A DNA stretch of 64,000 nt, taken from the NCBI RefSeq assembly GCF_945859685.1, contig NC_079149.1:138548153-138612152 (forward strand), given 5' to 3'. A program made the translations under genes and the position numbers. Within the stretch, counting starts at the first letter, position 1. The number at the start of each line of letters is the position of its first letter. This stretch comes from Eupeodes corollae (lineage: Eukaryota; Arthropoda; Insecta; Diptera; Syrphidae). Below, piece by piece: positions 23,641-35,851 of this stretch. Under the pieces are notes generated by a model. That model searched no databases. It was not told the origin of the DNA and worked only from the letters and a program-made list of their open reading frames with translations.

Positions 23641-26600
23641 AACTAGGCAGTGTTTAGTAATTTTTTGAGTCCAATGAAATAAGAGCAATTTTTGACCAAT
23701 TTTCAGTCATTGGTCCAAGGAAGAGCTTTTTTTTTAATAAATTAAGTTTTAATGTAATTTATTTTTTTTACATGGATAATGTCGATTATTTTTCCCTTGA
23801 GCTTAATTTTGGACTTATCAAGTTAAGAGAATATTTTTTCAGCGTCACTTCAAGAATGTAGAATGATCTACCAACTTCTGTTTTTCTCTTTTCAAAACTT
23901 TATAACAAAATTCATGTTTTTGGTCTTAATTGTATCCTTTAAATCCTTCCCTATTTTTTTAAAGGTTGCATTAAATGTTGAAAAAATTAAGGGTAGCCGT
24001 ATCCCCTCATAAAAATAATAAAATGCAATATCGAAACACTTCAAGTGGATTAAGGATAAGAAAATTGTTTTTTTTTTTTTTATTTCAATTGGTAAGGATT
24101 TGTAGGCACACATATATTTGTATATCTCTAGAATAACACAGTCCTCCCTTCTTTGTTGGCGAATATTTGAAAATTTTAATTTAAATTGTGAACTGAAATC
24201 AATTAAACTATAATGAAACAACTTCATTAATTCCGTACACGTGTTTGCTTCCAATTAAGGACCAACAATTTAATACAATACTTATGTGAACATTTTTATG
24301 TAGGACATAGGTAGATAATCCTGCCACATGATCGCTGCATACATTATAAAGAATTTCAAAGCGTTTTGAATTTAAGAACATTTCTTACATGTGGGATAAT
24401 TAATTTCATTAATCCTAAGGTTTATCAAAAGAACAAAATATCTCTACACAAAAAAAGGAGGCATATTATAAAACTTATACAGTACTACGTTATTGCGTGC
24501 TTTTCTTCCTGTTTGAAACGATTTCCTTTTTATTTTTATGTTTTTTTTTCTTGTCTTGTTCTTGTATCCTTTATTACTTTTCTTGCGCCGCCAAAGTCAA
24601 CCAGCACATTGAAAAATTTAATGTAAACCTTTATTGCAGAAAAGAAAGTTTTCCAATAACAATTGTGAAATGTTGGGGAAAAAAGCGGAAAAGTTTCAAA
24701 AGTTTGTATTTGAGGAAAAGAATTTTTGCAGATGCCCGGATACTGCCATGAGAATTTTCCTATACAGATACACATGTACATTATACACATCCACACACTT
24801 TATCTACTGTCAGGCGTTTTATTTTATTTTTATTAATTTCCTTCTACAAGATATTTTCATCATCTTTTTTTTCTGTGTAGGCAAAGCAGAGCCGGCCGTT
24901 TGAACAGTGGTTCACATTTCAAAACAAATTATTGTTTTGAAAAATGAAGAGTTTTGAAGATCAATTTTTGAGTCAAACCTTCATATTGCAAGCTTCTGAA
25001 ATTTATTTTAAATTTGTATTCATCATCAAAATAAATACTTAGCTACTTTCTTTGCTCTCTTCATTCTATTCTTTGCCTCAAGTGAGACCTTCAATAAAAG
25101 TTGTTACGAATTTTCAAAACATGAACCATTTATTAATCATTACACTTTTACCTAAGTACCTAAAGAATTGAAATATTCATGATAAATAATCCCGCGATCC
25201 TCACCCTACTCTCTCCTAAATTAAAAATGAAAAAAAATGTATTTTTTGGTCAGTTTCGGACCACTGTCACCCAGCACTATCAGAGAACTTTAGACGTCCC
25301 TTAAAGAACACAATGAAAAATGAAAGCCGAAACAAAAAAAATAGCATACAGATTTATTAATCCAGAAGTTAGTCTGTCATTTTAAGTACTTAATACTTCC
25401 ATCAACGAGCGCAAGTGTTGACAAAAAGGATTAACCGAAGGATTTTAAGTGAATGCAGAATATGTGCTTGTGCTTCGATTCTTATGTTTTTGGGTGATGT
25501 GGAAATCAAAAATGAGAAAACAGGTTCCCACGTCAACGCAGGATCCGACCGATTTGCAATACTGCCACTTTTTATTGCTAAGCCATTTATTTATATTGGC
25601 ATAAGACCTGATGGAGTGAGTATATCGGTATGGAAAAAGTTCTTTGGGCGAAGTCTTTCGATGGAATATGATTTTTTTTGTTCAAATTAAATTCTTGGTC
25701 CTTTGAAGAAGGAAGAAGGCTTTGGCTTCGGCATGCGTCGGTATATCGTTGTTGGTTTCTTTGTTTAACTTAGATTTTATTTTTTTCTCTGTATCGAAGA
25801 AATTTCTATCCTTTAATGTATATGGTTGCTTCAGTGTCATACTTAACAGGGGGTGGTTGAATTCATGTCACTTGCTATTATATTACACAATCCATGGAAA
25901 CAGGCAGCGGGCGTATGGGTTCGGGGGAGTAGTAGGGCAAAGTTTTCACATCGCAGCCATTGTTTTAAAATTTTATTAAAAAGTTTAATGTTTTGTGGCT
26001 TCAACCAAGTTCCATTCAAGTTTAACAGTACCGTGGTGATGGTGATGGTGGTGTTGGTGGCAGCGGTGACGAAGTTGGCATTGGGGGATAGAAGAAAATG
26101 TGTTGGCAGACTTGCGTTGGCGTTCGTTCGTTGGTGGTACAAGGACAATGGAAGCAGCACTAAGCAACAGAAGCACAACAGCATCAGCAGTAAAAGCAAC
26201 AGCCTCCCATCATAATGAAATGAGTTTCTCGTGACACTTAAACAGTCTTCACCTCTCTTTCCACAGCCGCACCACGCAATACCTCGTACCAAGTCTTTAT
26301 TACGTATTATGAGACTTTGCAATGAGAACTTTTACTATTTACAATTTGTTCAAAGGTAATATTTAATGGGTTTTTATGTATTTATTTTATATTCATCTCA
26401 ATACGACCACCATACAGTATCAAGGATTACACAAGAACCATCATTGGATATATTTCTGCTTTTGATTCTCTTGTCATTATGTTTTCAATTTAACTTCAAT
26501 GATGAAACGTTAGTGAGTTGCAAATATTCATTTACAGATAATACCTGATTTTTCTTAGAAACAGTAAAACCACCTTAAGGATTAATATAACTTTCGTGAA

Positions 26601-27659
26601 ACAAAGTTGGTGAAGGTGAAAAATGTTCCATTGTGTTCGAATCAATTTACAAATCTTTGTTTGACTCAAACAAGTCTCTATTAAACGCAAAGGTTTTAAA
26701 CCTAATTGGGATGAAAAAAGTGTTCTTCTCTTCCAAATCAATCTTAACCGAGTCTTACTAAATAATTTTTTTATATTTACATATTATATCTATATAAAGA
26801 CCAGAACCCATCTTTTTTAACAGTTAAACCTTCAATTGTGGAAGTACTTTTGCAAAAATGAGGATTTGAATATTTCAGAACTCTTGCAATAATTTTCATT
26901 TAGTTATTAAAATTTTCTATTAATTACTTATCTAATTACTTAAGGTGGAGCTAGAGTCCTGTGTCCGCAAGTTGCACACTATAAGTTGGGTGAGGTGAAT
27001 CACGCGAAGAACTGTTGTCTCGAAACGACCTAATCATGCTTTTATTAACTTCCCATAGGAAGTTATTGTAATAGGTCTGATTTTTCGAATTGAAAATGTT
27101 GACATATCTCGACGTTTCACGGTCCATAGAGTCGAAATAGAATATGCATGCTTGTATCGGCGTCCATAGCTCAAGAACCAGAACAAATATCAACTTCAAA
27201 TAAATTTTGTTATACAGATAATAATGCATGAAAGATGCAGAAAGGGCTTTCAAGAAAATTGAGTGACTGTTTTTTTTGTTCAACCTTAAATATCTTACGA
27301 AACAAAAACGCAAGAGACTTATATTAAATTTGATATAATATATTGTAACCAAACTAATGTATATTTTTTAAAAACAATCTAATTAAAGGTTTTTTTATAA
27401 ATCAAAAAAGTGAACAAAATTTGTCATTTCAAAAATTTTACGAAAAAGAAATGAATTTATCCTTAAGACAATTTTGTGCAACGAAAAGTCACGTTTTTAA
27501 CATCTGATAAAATTTTGAGAAAATCAAACTGAAAGCGTTTTAATAAAAAAAAACACATTTTTCAAAGTTGGTAAAAATTGAATTTCAACGCAAATATCTT
27601 TGGGCAACGTCCTAGTCACTGATAAGCTTCGGTTCCCATTTAACTTCGAAATAATATTG
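23641..27659. other. AT-rich non-coding sequence
   Basis: No gene recognised. Minor features are GTG/GGT-rich simple sequence at 26035-26080 and CAG/CAA-rich sequence at 26150-26205, which explain the longer open frames there. There is also a perfect 8-bp palindrome, TAACTTCC-CATA-GGAAGTTA (27046-27065), in a moderately GC-richer patch (26940-27190). Confidence 0.5.
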
Positions 27660-28516
27660 CGATCCGAGAACCGCGGTTTCATGGTTCAATGACGATTCCT
27701 TGAAAATTGCCATAATCGCCGAGAAAAGGGGACCAAGTCCCTTGTTAGTGACGAAGGTTGAGCTTCAGCTCTTCTTCCATTCAATAAAAAATAAGAAGTC
27801 ATTAGGTGTCGATGGTGTATACAACGTTGTACTAAGACATTTACCGATGGAGGCAATTGACATTTACACCACACTCTTCAATAATTCACTGAACAATGCA
27901 TATTATCCAGTGCATTAGAAGACTGCTGTGGTTCATCCTCTCCCGAAAAAGGGAAAGGACAACTCCAACCCGTCAAATCTTCGGTCGATAAGTCTTCTTC
28001 CGAGCATCAGCAAAGTTTTCGAAAAGATCATTAATAGGGCTCTGACTAAGTGGGCTGCGGACAACAAAATAATTCCGGATAAACAGTTCGGGCTCAAGGC
28101 GGGTCATGACACCATTCATGCTGCGTCTAAATTCGTTTCTGATATCCAATGGAATAAATCAAAACAACAATGCACAGGTGCTGTTCTGGTTGATTTGGAA
28201 AAGGCCTTTGACACCGTATGGTTAGAGGGTCTTTACCTAAAACTGAGCAGGCTTGTCATAAGCAAGCCATTGTTGTATATACTTTATGATATGCTTAACG
28301 GTAGAAAGTTTGTTTTTAAAAGTGGCAATGTAACTTCTACCACAACATTCTCAATTAAAAATTGTCTTCAACAGGGAACGGTGAATTCGCCGATTCTCTT
28401 CAACATTTACACAAGCGATCTGATAGGTAGTCTTACAAAGGCAATCGCGTACACCGAAGATCTAATTGCGTACAGAACGGCCCGAAAGGTGCCCAAACTT
28501 TTGGACAAACTTATGC
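27660..28516 (+). mobile_element. LINE family D (Jockey/I-like) RT fragment
   Basis: N-terminal half of a reverse transcriptase, broken by a stop at 27916-27918 and then open from 27928. Visible blocks are KSLGVDGVYNVVLRHLP (near 27800), VVHPLPKKGKDNSNP then NLRSISLLPSISKVFEKIIN (27927-28040), KQFGLKAGHDTIHA (near 28080), VLVDLEKAFDTVW (near 28180) and CLQQGTVNSPILFNIYTSDL (near 28360). The catalytic box is degraded to AYTEDLI (near 28450) from the expected YADD/YTDD. The homology ends abruptly at about 28516, where family E begins. The rest of element D was not found downstream. Confidence 0.75.
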
Positions 28517-28758
28517 ACCAAAAAATTGTTTACTTAATTGGTAATTCTATTTCTGAATTTCAACACGGGTTTTATAAAGGTCGATCAACGTGCACAAATT
28601 TAGTTGAGTTTACCCATTTTTGTTCATCTGTTATGGAATCCGGTGCACAAGTTGATGTGTGCTACACAGATTTTGTAAAAGCGTTTAGCAGAACTAACTT
28701 GAATATTTTGTTGGCAAAACTTAAAGCTTATGGTTTTGATGGCTCAGTTTTAAAATAG
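27928..28758 (+). pseudogene. Chimeric open frame: RT-D fused in frame to RT-E
   Basis: A 276-codon open frame crosses the D/E junction near 28516. The first roughly 195 residues are family D RT (fingers and palm, ending just after its decayed catalytic box). The last roughly 80 are family E RT starting again at the QHGF motif, before its own first catalytic Asp. The two parts repeat the same RT region, so this is a by-product of nested insertion and not a working enzyme. The frame stays open by chance or recency, then stops at 28756-28758, while E homology continues. Confidence 0.65.
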
Positions 28759-29730
28759 TTTGAATCTTATTTATTAGGAAGAAATGTCTGCATAGGCAAC
28801 TATCGTTCTAAGGAAATCTTAGCTTTGTCGGGTGTACCAGAAGGAAGCCATTTGGGTCCTTCTTTGTTTTAATTGTACATTAATGATCTTGTAAGTGTTT
28901 TTCGTAATTGTCATGTTCTTATATTTGCTGATGACATAAAAATCTTCAAAGAAATAAAATCTATTAACGATTGTTTTTCCTTCTAAAATGAACTTAATAA
29001 ATTTCATGATTGGTGTATTACTAACGACCTTGTGGTTAATTATGACAAATGTGCTGTAATGACTTATAACCGCATTTTGCATCCAATTTTGTCGGATTAT
29101 TTAATGAATGACATTAAACTATTAAGGGTATTTGAAATAGAAGATCTTGGTGTAGTTTTTGATTCCAAACTTTGTTTTGAGCGCCATGTTGACTGCATAG
29201 TGCATAGTTTCAAAAGCTAATTCCCTTTTAGGATTTATTAAAATAAATTCCTCTTGTTTTAAGGATCCTTATACGGTGAAGTCTCTTTATTGTTCCTTAG
29301 TCCGACCGGTCCTTGAGTATTGCAGCATTGTTTGGTTTCTTACTACAGTAAAAAAAAGTTAACAGAATTGAAAGAGTGCAGAAATGTTTTTTGAGATTTG
29401 CTTTGAGAAATTTTGTTTTACCTGTTAATGTCTCTTTAAACTATACTTCTAAATGTTTGTTGTTGGGTTTTGAAACTCTTAAAAAGCGATGGAAGATTTT
29501 TAGTGTTATTTTTATACGTGATATTTTATGTTTCTCAATCAAATGTGATAATTTACTTTTTTTAATGAATGTTTATGCACCGTCAAGATCATTAAGATCA
29601 AGAGAATTATCGTATGCGGAGCGCCATGCCACTCTAACTTGTATGGTCAGCGGGAGCCTATTTGTCGTAGTATCAATCTGTTTAATTCTGCCAATTTGCA
29701 TGTCGTGAAAGCGATTTTTTAATTAAGAAA
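28517..29730 (+). mobile_element. LINE family E, copy E1 (CR1/Jockey-like), joined to D
   Basis: The copy begins mid-RT with KIVYLIGNSISEFQHGFYKG, then RSTCTNLVEFTHF. It continues through YTDFVKAFSRTN, GVPEGSHLGPSLF (near 28830), the catalytic box FADDIKIFKEI (near 28924), the LGVVFDSKL region (near 29146), and the C-terminal VQKCFLRFALRNF and YAPSRSLRSRE blocks, ending near 29720 (NYGQREPICRSINLFNS in the last frame). Stops and frameshifts occur at 28756-28758, 28870 and 29218. The same family recurs at 51720-53950 with matching VYAPSR/IYAPSR ends. The 5' truncation point lies exactly at the junction with family D. Confidence 0.75.
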
Positions 29731-32339
29731 GGAGCTTGTATGCGACACTGATATTTTTCCATTACAATATCTTCATTCGTCTTGGAGATATTTGAGTCCA
29801 AAATCAATTTTTACCATTTTAATATTTTACTGTCAATTCGATTTTTCTAAAAAGTATACCAAATGTAAAACACTCCTTTCTTCGTTGCATACAATTCATG
29901 GGTACAAAAATCGTGAGATATTTGGGATCGAGTAAATTTTGTTACTTTTCTTAAATTGATATTTCACTGCATTTTTTGTTTGCAAACAAAATTCATTAAA
30001 AGTCGTTATCAATGCTTGTTCTTAGGATATGACCAATGAAAAAAGGTATCCCAAACATACGAACGCCCTATAGATTTAAATTCTAGGGAACTTTAAGAAG
30101 AACGTCAAGAAATGTCAATATTTTCAACTAGACCAATTCGAAACGATTCCAATATCTTCCAATGTTGAGATAAAAATTAAAGCATTGTTAATTGTTTTGT
30201 ATCAAATGAATTAGAAAAAAACTAGTAAAATTAATAAATTTATTTCCTTGGATCTAGATCAAATCGTATTTAACCGTTTTTAATAAAATATAAACAGCTT
30301 ATGCAATTAAAAATTAAACTATTTAACGAACCATTAAATCTGTTTTAATTTCCTACCCACATTTTTTCTAATAGAAAATTAAATTTTACCCAATTAAGTA
30401 AAACTATTATATAAAAGCTTTTTATTTTTTTTCTACACATATCAAAAGCTCTCAATATTTTCTACACACCTAGTACCTACGTTTTATCAACATTCGTTTT
30501 AGGTAACTAATTATATATTTTTATATAATTATTATGTACAAAAAAATAAACCATTAACAAAATAAATTATACACACATAGGATTAAAATAATGTTACAAT
30601 AAAATATAATTAATACATCAAAAGCTCTAAAGCAGAGAAAAAAGAACTATTAGTAGTTTATGGCCATTGATATATTTAAGTATAACGGTATATAGTGTAT
30701 AAAACAGAGAACCTATATTAAACATGACAGTAAACATTTGTTAAAGGGGGTTGCTCTTTGCATATCTTCTTCCGGAGTCCGCACCACCCAGTCCCAGTCC
30801 CAGTTCCAGGATACCACCTCATTATCGTAAACACTATCTCTCTCTCTTTATGGACAAACTTACATACATACATACACAAACTGCCAACACATAAATACAA
30901 ACTATAAAACGCTTAATTTCCATGGAAAACGCAATTAAATTAATAAAAGCAAACAATGTAATCAAGGGATGGTTTTTATACATTAAAAACACCACCGTTG
31001 TGGTAGAGAAGCTTGGCTTGGGGGTGTGGCATGCGGTGGCAATAAATTAGACTGCATCAACCTAGTCAGAGTCGGTATCGCATCGGATCGGTGGAGCTCC
31101 GACAAATAGATTTATCGATGCAGTACCTAATGGCAGAAAAGACTACAAATTTCTAAGAAATAATAATAAAATTTGAGCTATGCAATGGAATTCCTGAATT
31201 CTTATACATACCTAAAAACCTTTACAATTTGTTTCATTGTTGTTTTAATAAAAGGAGCTTTAAGGACCTGATGTTGGTTATACAAATATACCCGGCGAGA
31301 CTTCAAAGCCCGTAGAAATGTAATTAATATGTATTTTGCAGAAATTACTGACGTAAAATTGATGAATGTTTGTGAATTTGGACTCAATTGTTACTATTTA
31401 ATGTTTTTTTGCTTTAACAATGGAATAATTATCATCGATTTTAAATATTTTTGTGTTTAAAAATACGTAATGTTAATGTTTATCAATTCAACAATAGCCT
31501 TATGGTAACTTTGTTATACCTTTGACTTATGATCAATAACGAAAATGGGTAAAATTAAGCTTCGCTTTTATTGAGTCAAACAATGATGACTTTCATATCG
31601 CACCTACGCGATTTATTTTTGTTTTCCTTGAATCGATATCAATCCTAGAATTGAAACAATAATTCATTGTAACGATGATAACTTTTGTGAAAGCGGTTAT
31701 TGCAGTTGAAATTCATATAAAATTCCTCGAAAATACTCCATTGACGTTAATGATCTATGGTTTTGTGATATTTTCCACGTGCGTCATAAATATTAAGCTA
31801 AAGTTTTATATTGAATTGTTCTGTGAATCTGTTAAAAATAGGGTTTTGATAACATTTTGGAAAATGTCAATATTGAATTGGAGGTTCCATTGGTAGACGT
31901 GTGTTATTGGAAACTTATAGCTATAGCTCCGTTATAGAAGTACTAATAAAAGACTAATATAACATGTTTTTAATTTATATTTAAATTTGATATCAGGCAC
32001 ACTGTTAACGAAACAAAGTTTATCGGAAATGTCAATTCGGTTGAATATAATTTACAAGGGTGTGTTTGAAAGCTTCGTTTTTCTCTTGAATTGACAAATT
32101 ATGAATTTCGCTCACTATAGAATTAATATGGAAGTGATCCTTAAAAGTAGACTTTTTTTTTTGAAAACATTGTGATTGAAGGTTTTAATGCTTGAGCTTT
32201 ATAGGAAAACGTCTATTGACAAGTATACTTGAAGTTTGGTGGTAAACAATGGACCCTAAAAAGATCGCTCAAAAGAGTTATTAACGAAATTTGAATCTTC
32301 TTCGTTAAAAATAAATATGAGTGTTGGGAATGGTTATCA
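29731..32339. other. AT-rich non-coding sequence
   Basis: No gene or further element recognised. Any remaining 3' UTR of LINE E1 would lie in the first few hundred bases. There is a short CCCAGT/CCAGTTCC-type repeat near 30790-30815. Confidence 0.5.
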
Positions 32340-32370
32340 GTCTAACACTTCATCAGCAGCATCAAGTCTT

Positions 32371-33511
32371 CTAACCCCGTATGGGGCAGAGTACGTCAAC
32401 AAAACGTCTCCATCGTTCTCGATCTGCAACTAGATACCTTAACTGCGGCCACGTCTTTCTCAGGGAGTTAGCTTCCGATAGCACTATATGTTGTTCTTGA
32501 TGTTCCAACTCGGCGTGACATCTGAAGATTCCATTCAAAGGACTGCTTCGAAATATCATCGTTTGGTTTCTTCAGTGTGTGACGAATCCATTGCCATTTG
32601 CGCTTTCTGATGTCGATGTCCACGCACCTCTGACCTGTCCTACGCCACAATTCCTATTTAGGTATTGTTTGTGGCCAGCGAATTTTAAGGATGTGACGCA
32701 GACAGCGGTTCACAAAAGCCTGCGATTTTCCCGAGATGGTGGTCGAGACTTTCCATGCTTCACAAGCATATAATAGCACGGATTTCACATTGGATTCGAA
32801 GAATCTCAGTTTAGTGCGTAAGGAGACTTGACTGGATTTCCAAATTTGGGACAGAGCACCAAAGGCGATGCGAGCTTTATTTATTCTGCTTTTTACGTCC
32901 AGATCCGTACCACCATTTGCTGATACAATACTTCCTAGGTAATTAAATTGTTTGACCTCTTCAACAGGCGTGTCATGCATTATTTTTGTCTTTTTGCTAT
33001 TTATTTTAAGTTCGCACTATTCTCTTTTCACCCGTAAAGTTTGACACATCTCGTTCAGCCCACTGATGTTATTTGCCATGAGATATATATCGTCGGCATA
33101 GTCTAAATGGCTAAGCCTTTCAAACGTTCTTCATTGATTACCTTGCCTCTCAGTTGTACCGACGCTAGCCGTCAGAACATCAGCTATCATCAGCAGAAAA
33201 AGCATTGGCGATAAAACATCCCCTTGTGTCACACCCTGACTTACTTCGAAAGAGTCGGATAGCTGCCCATTATGCAACACGAAACACCTTGCATTGTTGT
33301 AGGGCTTCTTTATAATGGCAACAATTTTTGGCGGAATTCCTCTCCCAAGAAGCGATCTCCATATACATTCTCGGTTAACTCGGTCAAAGGCCTTCTCAAA
33401 ATCTACAAACATGAGGTTTAGCGGTGTTTGAAATTCTGCAGACTGCTCAAGACCAATGCGTAAGGTGTTGATATGGTCAACCAGCCTGATTCCTCTTGAG
33501 TGTAGTATCAA
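32371..33511 (-). pseudogene. Reverse transcriptase and C-terminal domain of the RTE LINE
   Basis: On the minus strand: RGIRLVDHINTLRIGLEQS, then MFVDFEKAFDRVNRECIW (first catalytic Asp), GVTQGDVLSPMLF, a stop near 33133, DYADDIYLM in the next frame, KINSKKTKIM, KQFNYLGSIVSANGG, LYACEAWKVS, a stop near 32654, and RKRKWQWIRHTLKKP to RRFVDVLCPIRG at the end. The block order and the WIGHTLR-like and LCPxRG-like motifs are characteristic of RTE-clade ORF2. At least two stops and frame changes make it inactive. Confidence 0.75.
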
Positions 33512-34335
33512 TTCTAGCCTTTATCCGTTCGAGGATTAAAGTTGCCATTAGCTTTGGGAAAACGGACAAAACGGTAATACCACTCCAATTCTTGCAATTC
33601 TCAAGATCACCTTTTTTGGCACCTTAACAATCAATTCATCCTTCCATTCCCTGGCATAGGTTTCGTTTTCAAAAAAAGTTTGATACTTGCTGCTGTGTCT
33701 GGATCAGCTTTCAGGAATTCCGCTGGTACTCCGTCAAGCCCGGCTGCTTTGTTGTTTTTGAGGAGATTAATCGCTGTATCAATTTCCGCTACTGAAGGGG
33801 TTCGATGTCAATACCCCTGCAGGATCTGCGAATCTCGTTAAGTTGGGGCACTTCAACACTCTGTTCAACCGGGTCTTCATTTAACAGGGCACAAAACTGA
33901 TCCTTCCACCTGCGAAGTTGACCTTCAATTGATACCAATAGTGTCCCATGCACATCCATTACAGGATGATTGTTGTTGCTTTTTTTCCCGACAACTTCTT
34001 TGGCTATTTGGTACAATTCTCGGATATCTCCTCTTCTTGCAGCGTTTTCAGCATTATCAACGAGTCCATCTATCCTCACCCTCCTCTCAGGACTCTTACA
34101 ACGATAGACCATCTTGTGTGAATTCCTATATTCATTTCGCAATTCAGCCTTTCGTTGAGCGTCTGTCTCGGCGTTTATTTGCAGCTTAACGATTTACTTG
34201 GATATCCAAGAGTCAATAATTCTCGTTTGCCTAGGTACAGTCTCGGATCCAGCCTCCATAAAAAAACTTTTAATTTCACCCCACATCTCGTCAACGTCTG
34301 AGTCAACACTCACATTTAATGACGAAGCTCTGTAG

Positions 34336-35114
34336 TTAGGTGTGTTGATATACATAGCTACGACTTATGTTGGGATCACTTAAAGCATTCGTATTGAACT
34401 TTAGATTTCTTGCTGCATTCTGCGATTGTCTTAATACAGCCGTGGTTTTTAATTGCAGACTCATGACAACCAAATGGTGGTCGCTTCCCACATCGGCATT
34501 TCTTATATTTCGGACATCACTCATAGACTTCCTCCATCGCTGCTGAATCATGATGTGATCAATTTGATTTTCGGCATGACCATCTGGGTGCACCCATGTG
34601 CCTTTGTTGCACGTTATGTTTAAATACAGTCCCACCAATTAGAAGACGATTTGCGTGACCCCAAGCCATTTTTCCCCATAATTTGTTCCAGACCGTAATT
34701 GTCGACTTGAGCGTTGAGGTCTCCCATGACGATTATGATATCGGCTCTCGGAACACTTCTGTAAACCGAGTTAAGATGAGTGTAGAACGCGGGTGTGTCT
34801 TCTTCGGTCGCTTCATTTGTGGGGGCATAACACTGAACGATTGTGATGTTGCGTATTTTTGAGCGGAACCTTGCAGTCATTATTCTTTTAGATATTGTCG
34901 CCCAGGAAATAAGACTGCGCCTAACTACTTCGTTAAACATAATTCCAACACCATGCAGCCTTTGGCCACTCGTTTGTCCAGTGTCATCTGTATTCAGCTC
35001 TTCGTCCCCACGAAGCATTTCGCGCTCTAGCTGTTCGTATCTTCCTTCGCCATACAAGGATCGAACGTTCCAAGCTCCGATTTTTGTACGTATACCATAG
35101 CCAAAAGTATCCAT
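34336..35114 (-). pseudogene. AP-like endonuclease domain of the RTE LINE
   Basis: Reads from MDTFGYGIRTKIGAWNVRSL (the usual GTWNVRTLY-type start of RTE endonucleases), through MGDLNAQV (near 34720, containing a catalytic Asp and Asn) and WVHPDGHAENQIDHI (near 34590), to VGSDHHLVVMSL (near 34480, the terminal SDH motif). There is a frame break near 34630. The N-terminal part is shortened: the segment that should hold the first catalytic Glu is replaced by MLRGDEELNTDDTGQ, which suggests an internal deletion. The enzyme would have nicked the target DNA to prime reverse transcription. Confidence 0.7.
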
Positions 35115-35126
35115 TGCATTTCTTGA

Positions 35127-35130
35127 AAGA
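35127..35130. repeat. Left target-site duplication AAGA
   Basis: AAGA immediately before the TG of the 5' LTR equals AAGA at 47618-47621 immediately after the CA of the 3' LTR. A short direct duplication is expected from a Ty3/Gypsy-type integrase. A 5-bp reading (AAAGA) would be possible only if the LTR ended one base earlier. Confidence 0.85.
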
Positions 35131-35705
35131 TGTGGGAAACGATTTTAAATTTATTCACAAACCGAAGAACAGCAAACGGTCACAGTTTTAGGAACTCTTT
35201 CTATCTATTGGCATACGAACAAACTGGAATCGAACAATGTTCATTTGATAAAAGAATTGTGGAATGCGTGGGTGATTTTGATGGTGGAAGAGAAATTGGT
35301 GTGGTGGATCGTGGATACATGATGCACAGAGATTAATTTCGAACATAAATTAATACTCTCAAATTGCTATTCACTTGCTGGACCCCAAAGAGAAATTTAA
35401 GAGAAAATGTAAAAGAAGAAACCAGTAAACATGTAGGGCTCGTTTTTTTTTCATGTTACAAACACAATCAAAAAATGTTAATGATGACCGCCCTTCCGGG
35501 AATGTTTTCTGGCTGGTTTTTGACTACGGAATTATTTTTTGGTCACACCTATTTTTCAAAAATTCTAAAATGAATTTAGAGATCAAAATCGTAGTTCTGT
35601 GGTTAAAAACTCGGTCAGAAGCAACATCTCCGGAAATGCTCGCGTGCCATATTCGGAATTTTTAACTTCGAAAATGACTGGTGAGCGGTTGTGATGACGA
35701 TGGGC

Positions 35706-35713
35706 TATAAAAG
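35706..35713 (+). promoter_or_regulatory. TATA box of the 5' LTR
   Basis: TATAAAAG within GGGCTATAAAAGGG, the best core-promoter match in the LTR, with the equivalent at 44912-44919 in the 3' LTR. A start site about 25-35 bp downstream (near 35735) would give a U3 of about 600 bp and a very long R-U5. This is a prediction from sequence only. Confidence 0.65.
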
Positions 35714-35845
35714 GGAAATTCTGCCAGTTTGAGTCTCTCTTGTGTGGCGAAAATTTTCGACTGGTGCGTTCGGGGCGAAAGGTCTGATTTAACTTCGGGC
35801 TAAGACTTTTTCAAACACTTAATCGAATCATCTTAAATCCGAGAA

Positions 35846-35851
35846 AATAAA
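35846..35851 (+). promoter_or_regulatory. Candidate poly(A) signal in LTR (AATAAA)
   Basis: AATAAA about 110 bp downstream of the predicted start site, repeated at 45052-45057 in the 3' LTR. If used, R would be about 130 bp and U5 about 2.5 kb. Other AATAAA matches lie further into the LTR, so the true end of R is uncertain. Confidence 0.4.

Larger units (their letters stand above)
32340..35126 (-). mobile_element. RTE-type LINE (family F), near full coding length, dead
   Basis: Minus-strand non-LTR element. The order from its 5' end is AP endonuclease (35114 to about 34340), a linker (34142-33789), RT (33511-33131, catalytic box DYADDIYLMAN near 33100), the C-terminal region (32980-32654, KQFNYLGSIVSANGGTDLDV), and a final block KWQWIRHTLKK then RRFVDVLCPIRG, ending near 32371. 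A short 3' UTR with TGATGCTGCTGATGAAG follows, typical of the very short 3' ends of RTE elements. Frameshifts and stops separate these pieces. The LTR retrotransposon at 35131 has inserted 17 bp upstream of its first ATG, so its 5' remnant lies beyond 47621. Confidence 0.8.

Noticed and set aside
25415..25690. 91-codon open frame as a host exon
   Set aside because: No recognisable domain, no splice context, and composition like the surroundings.
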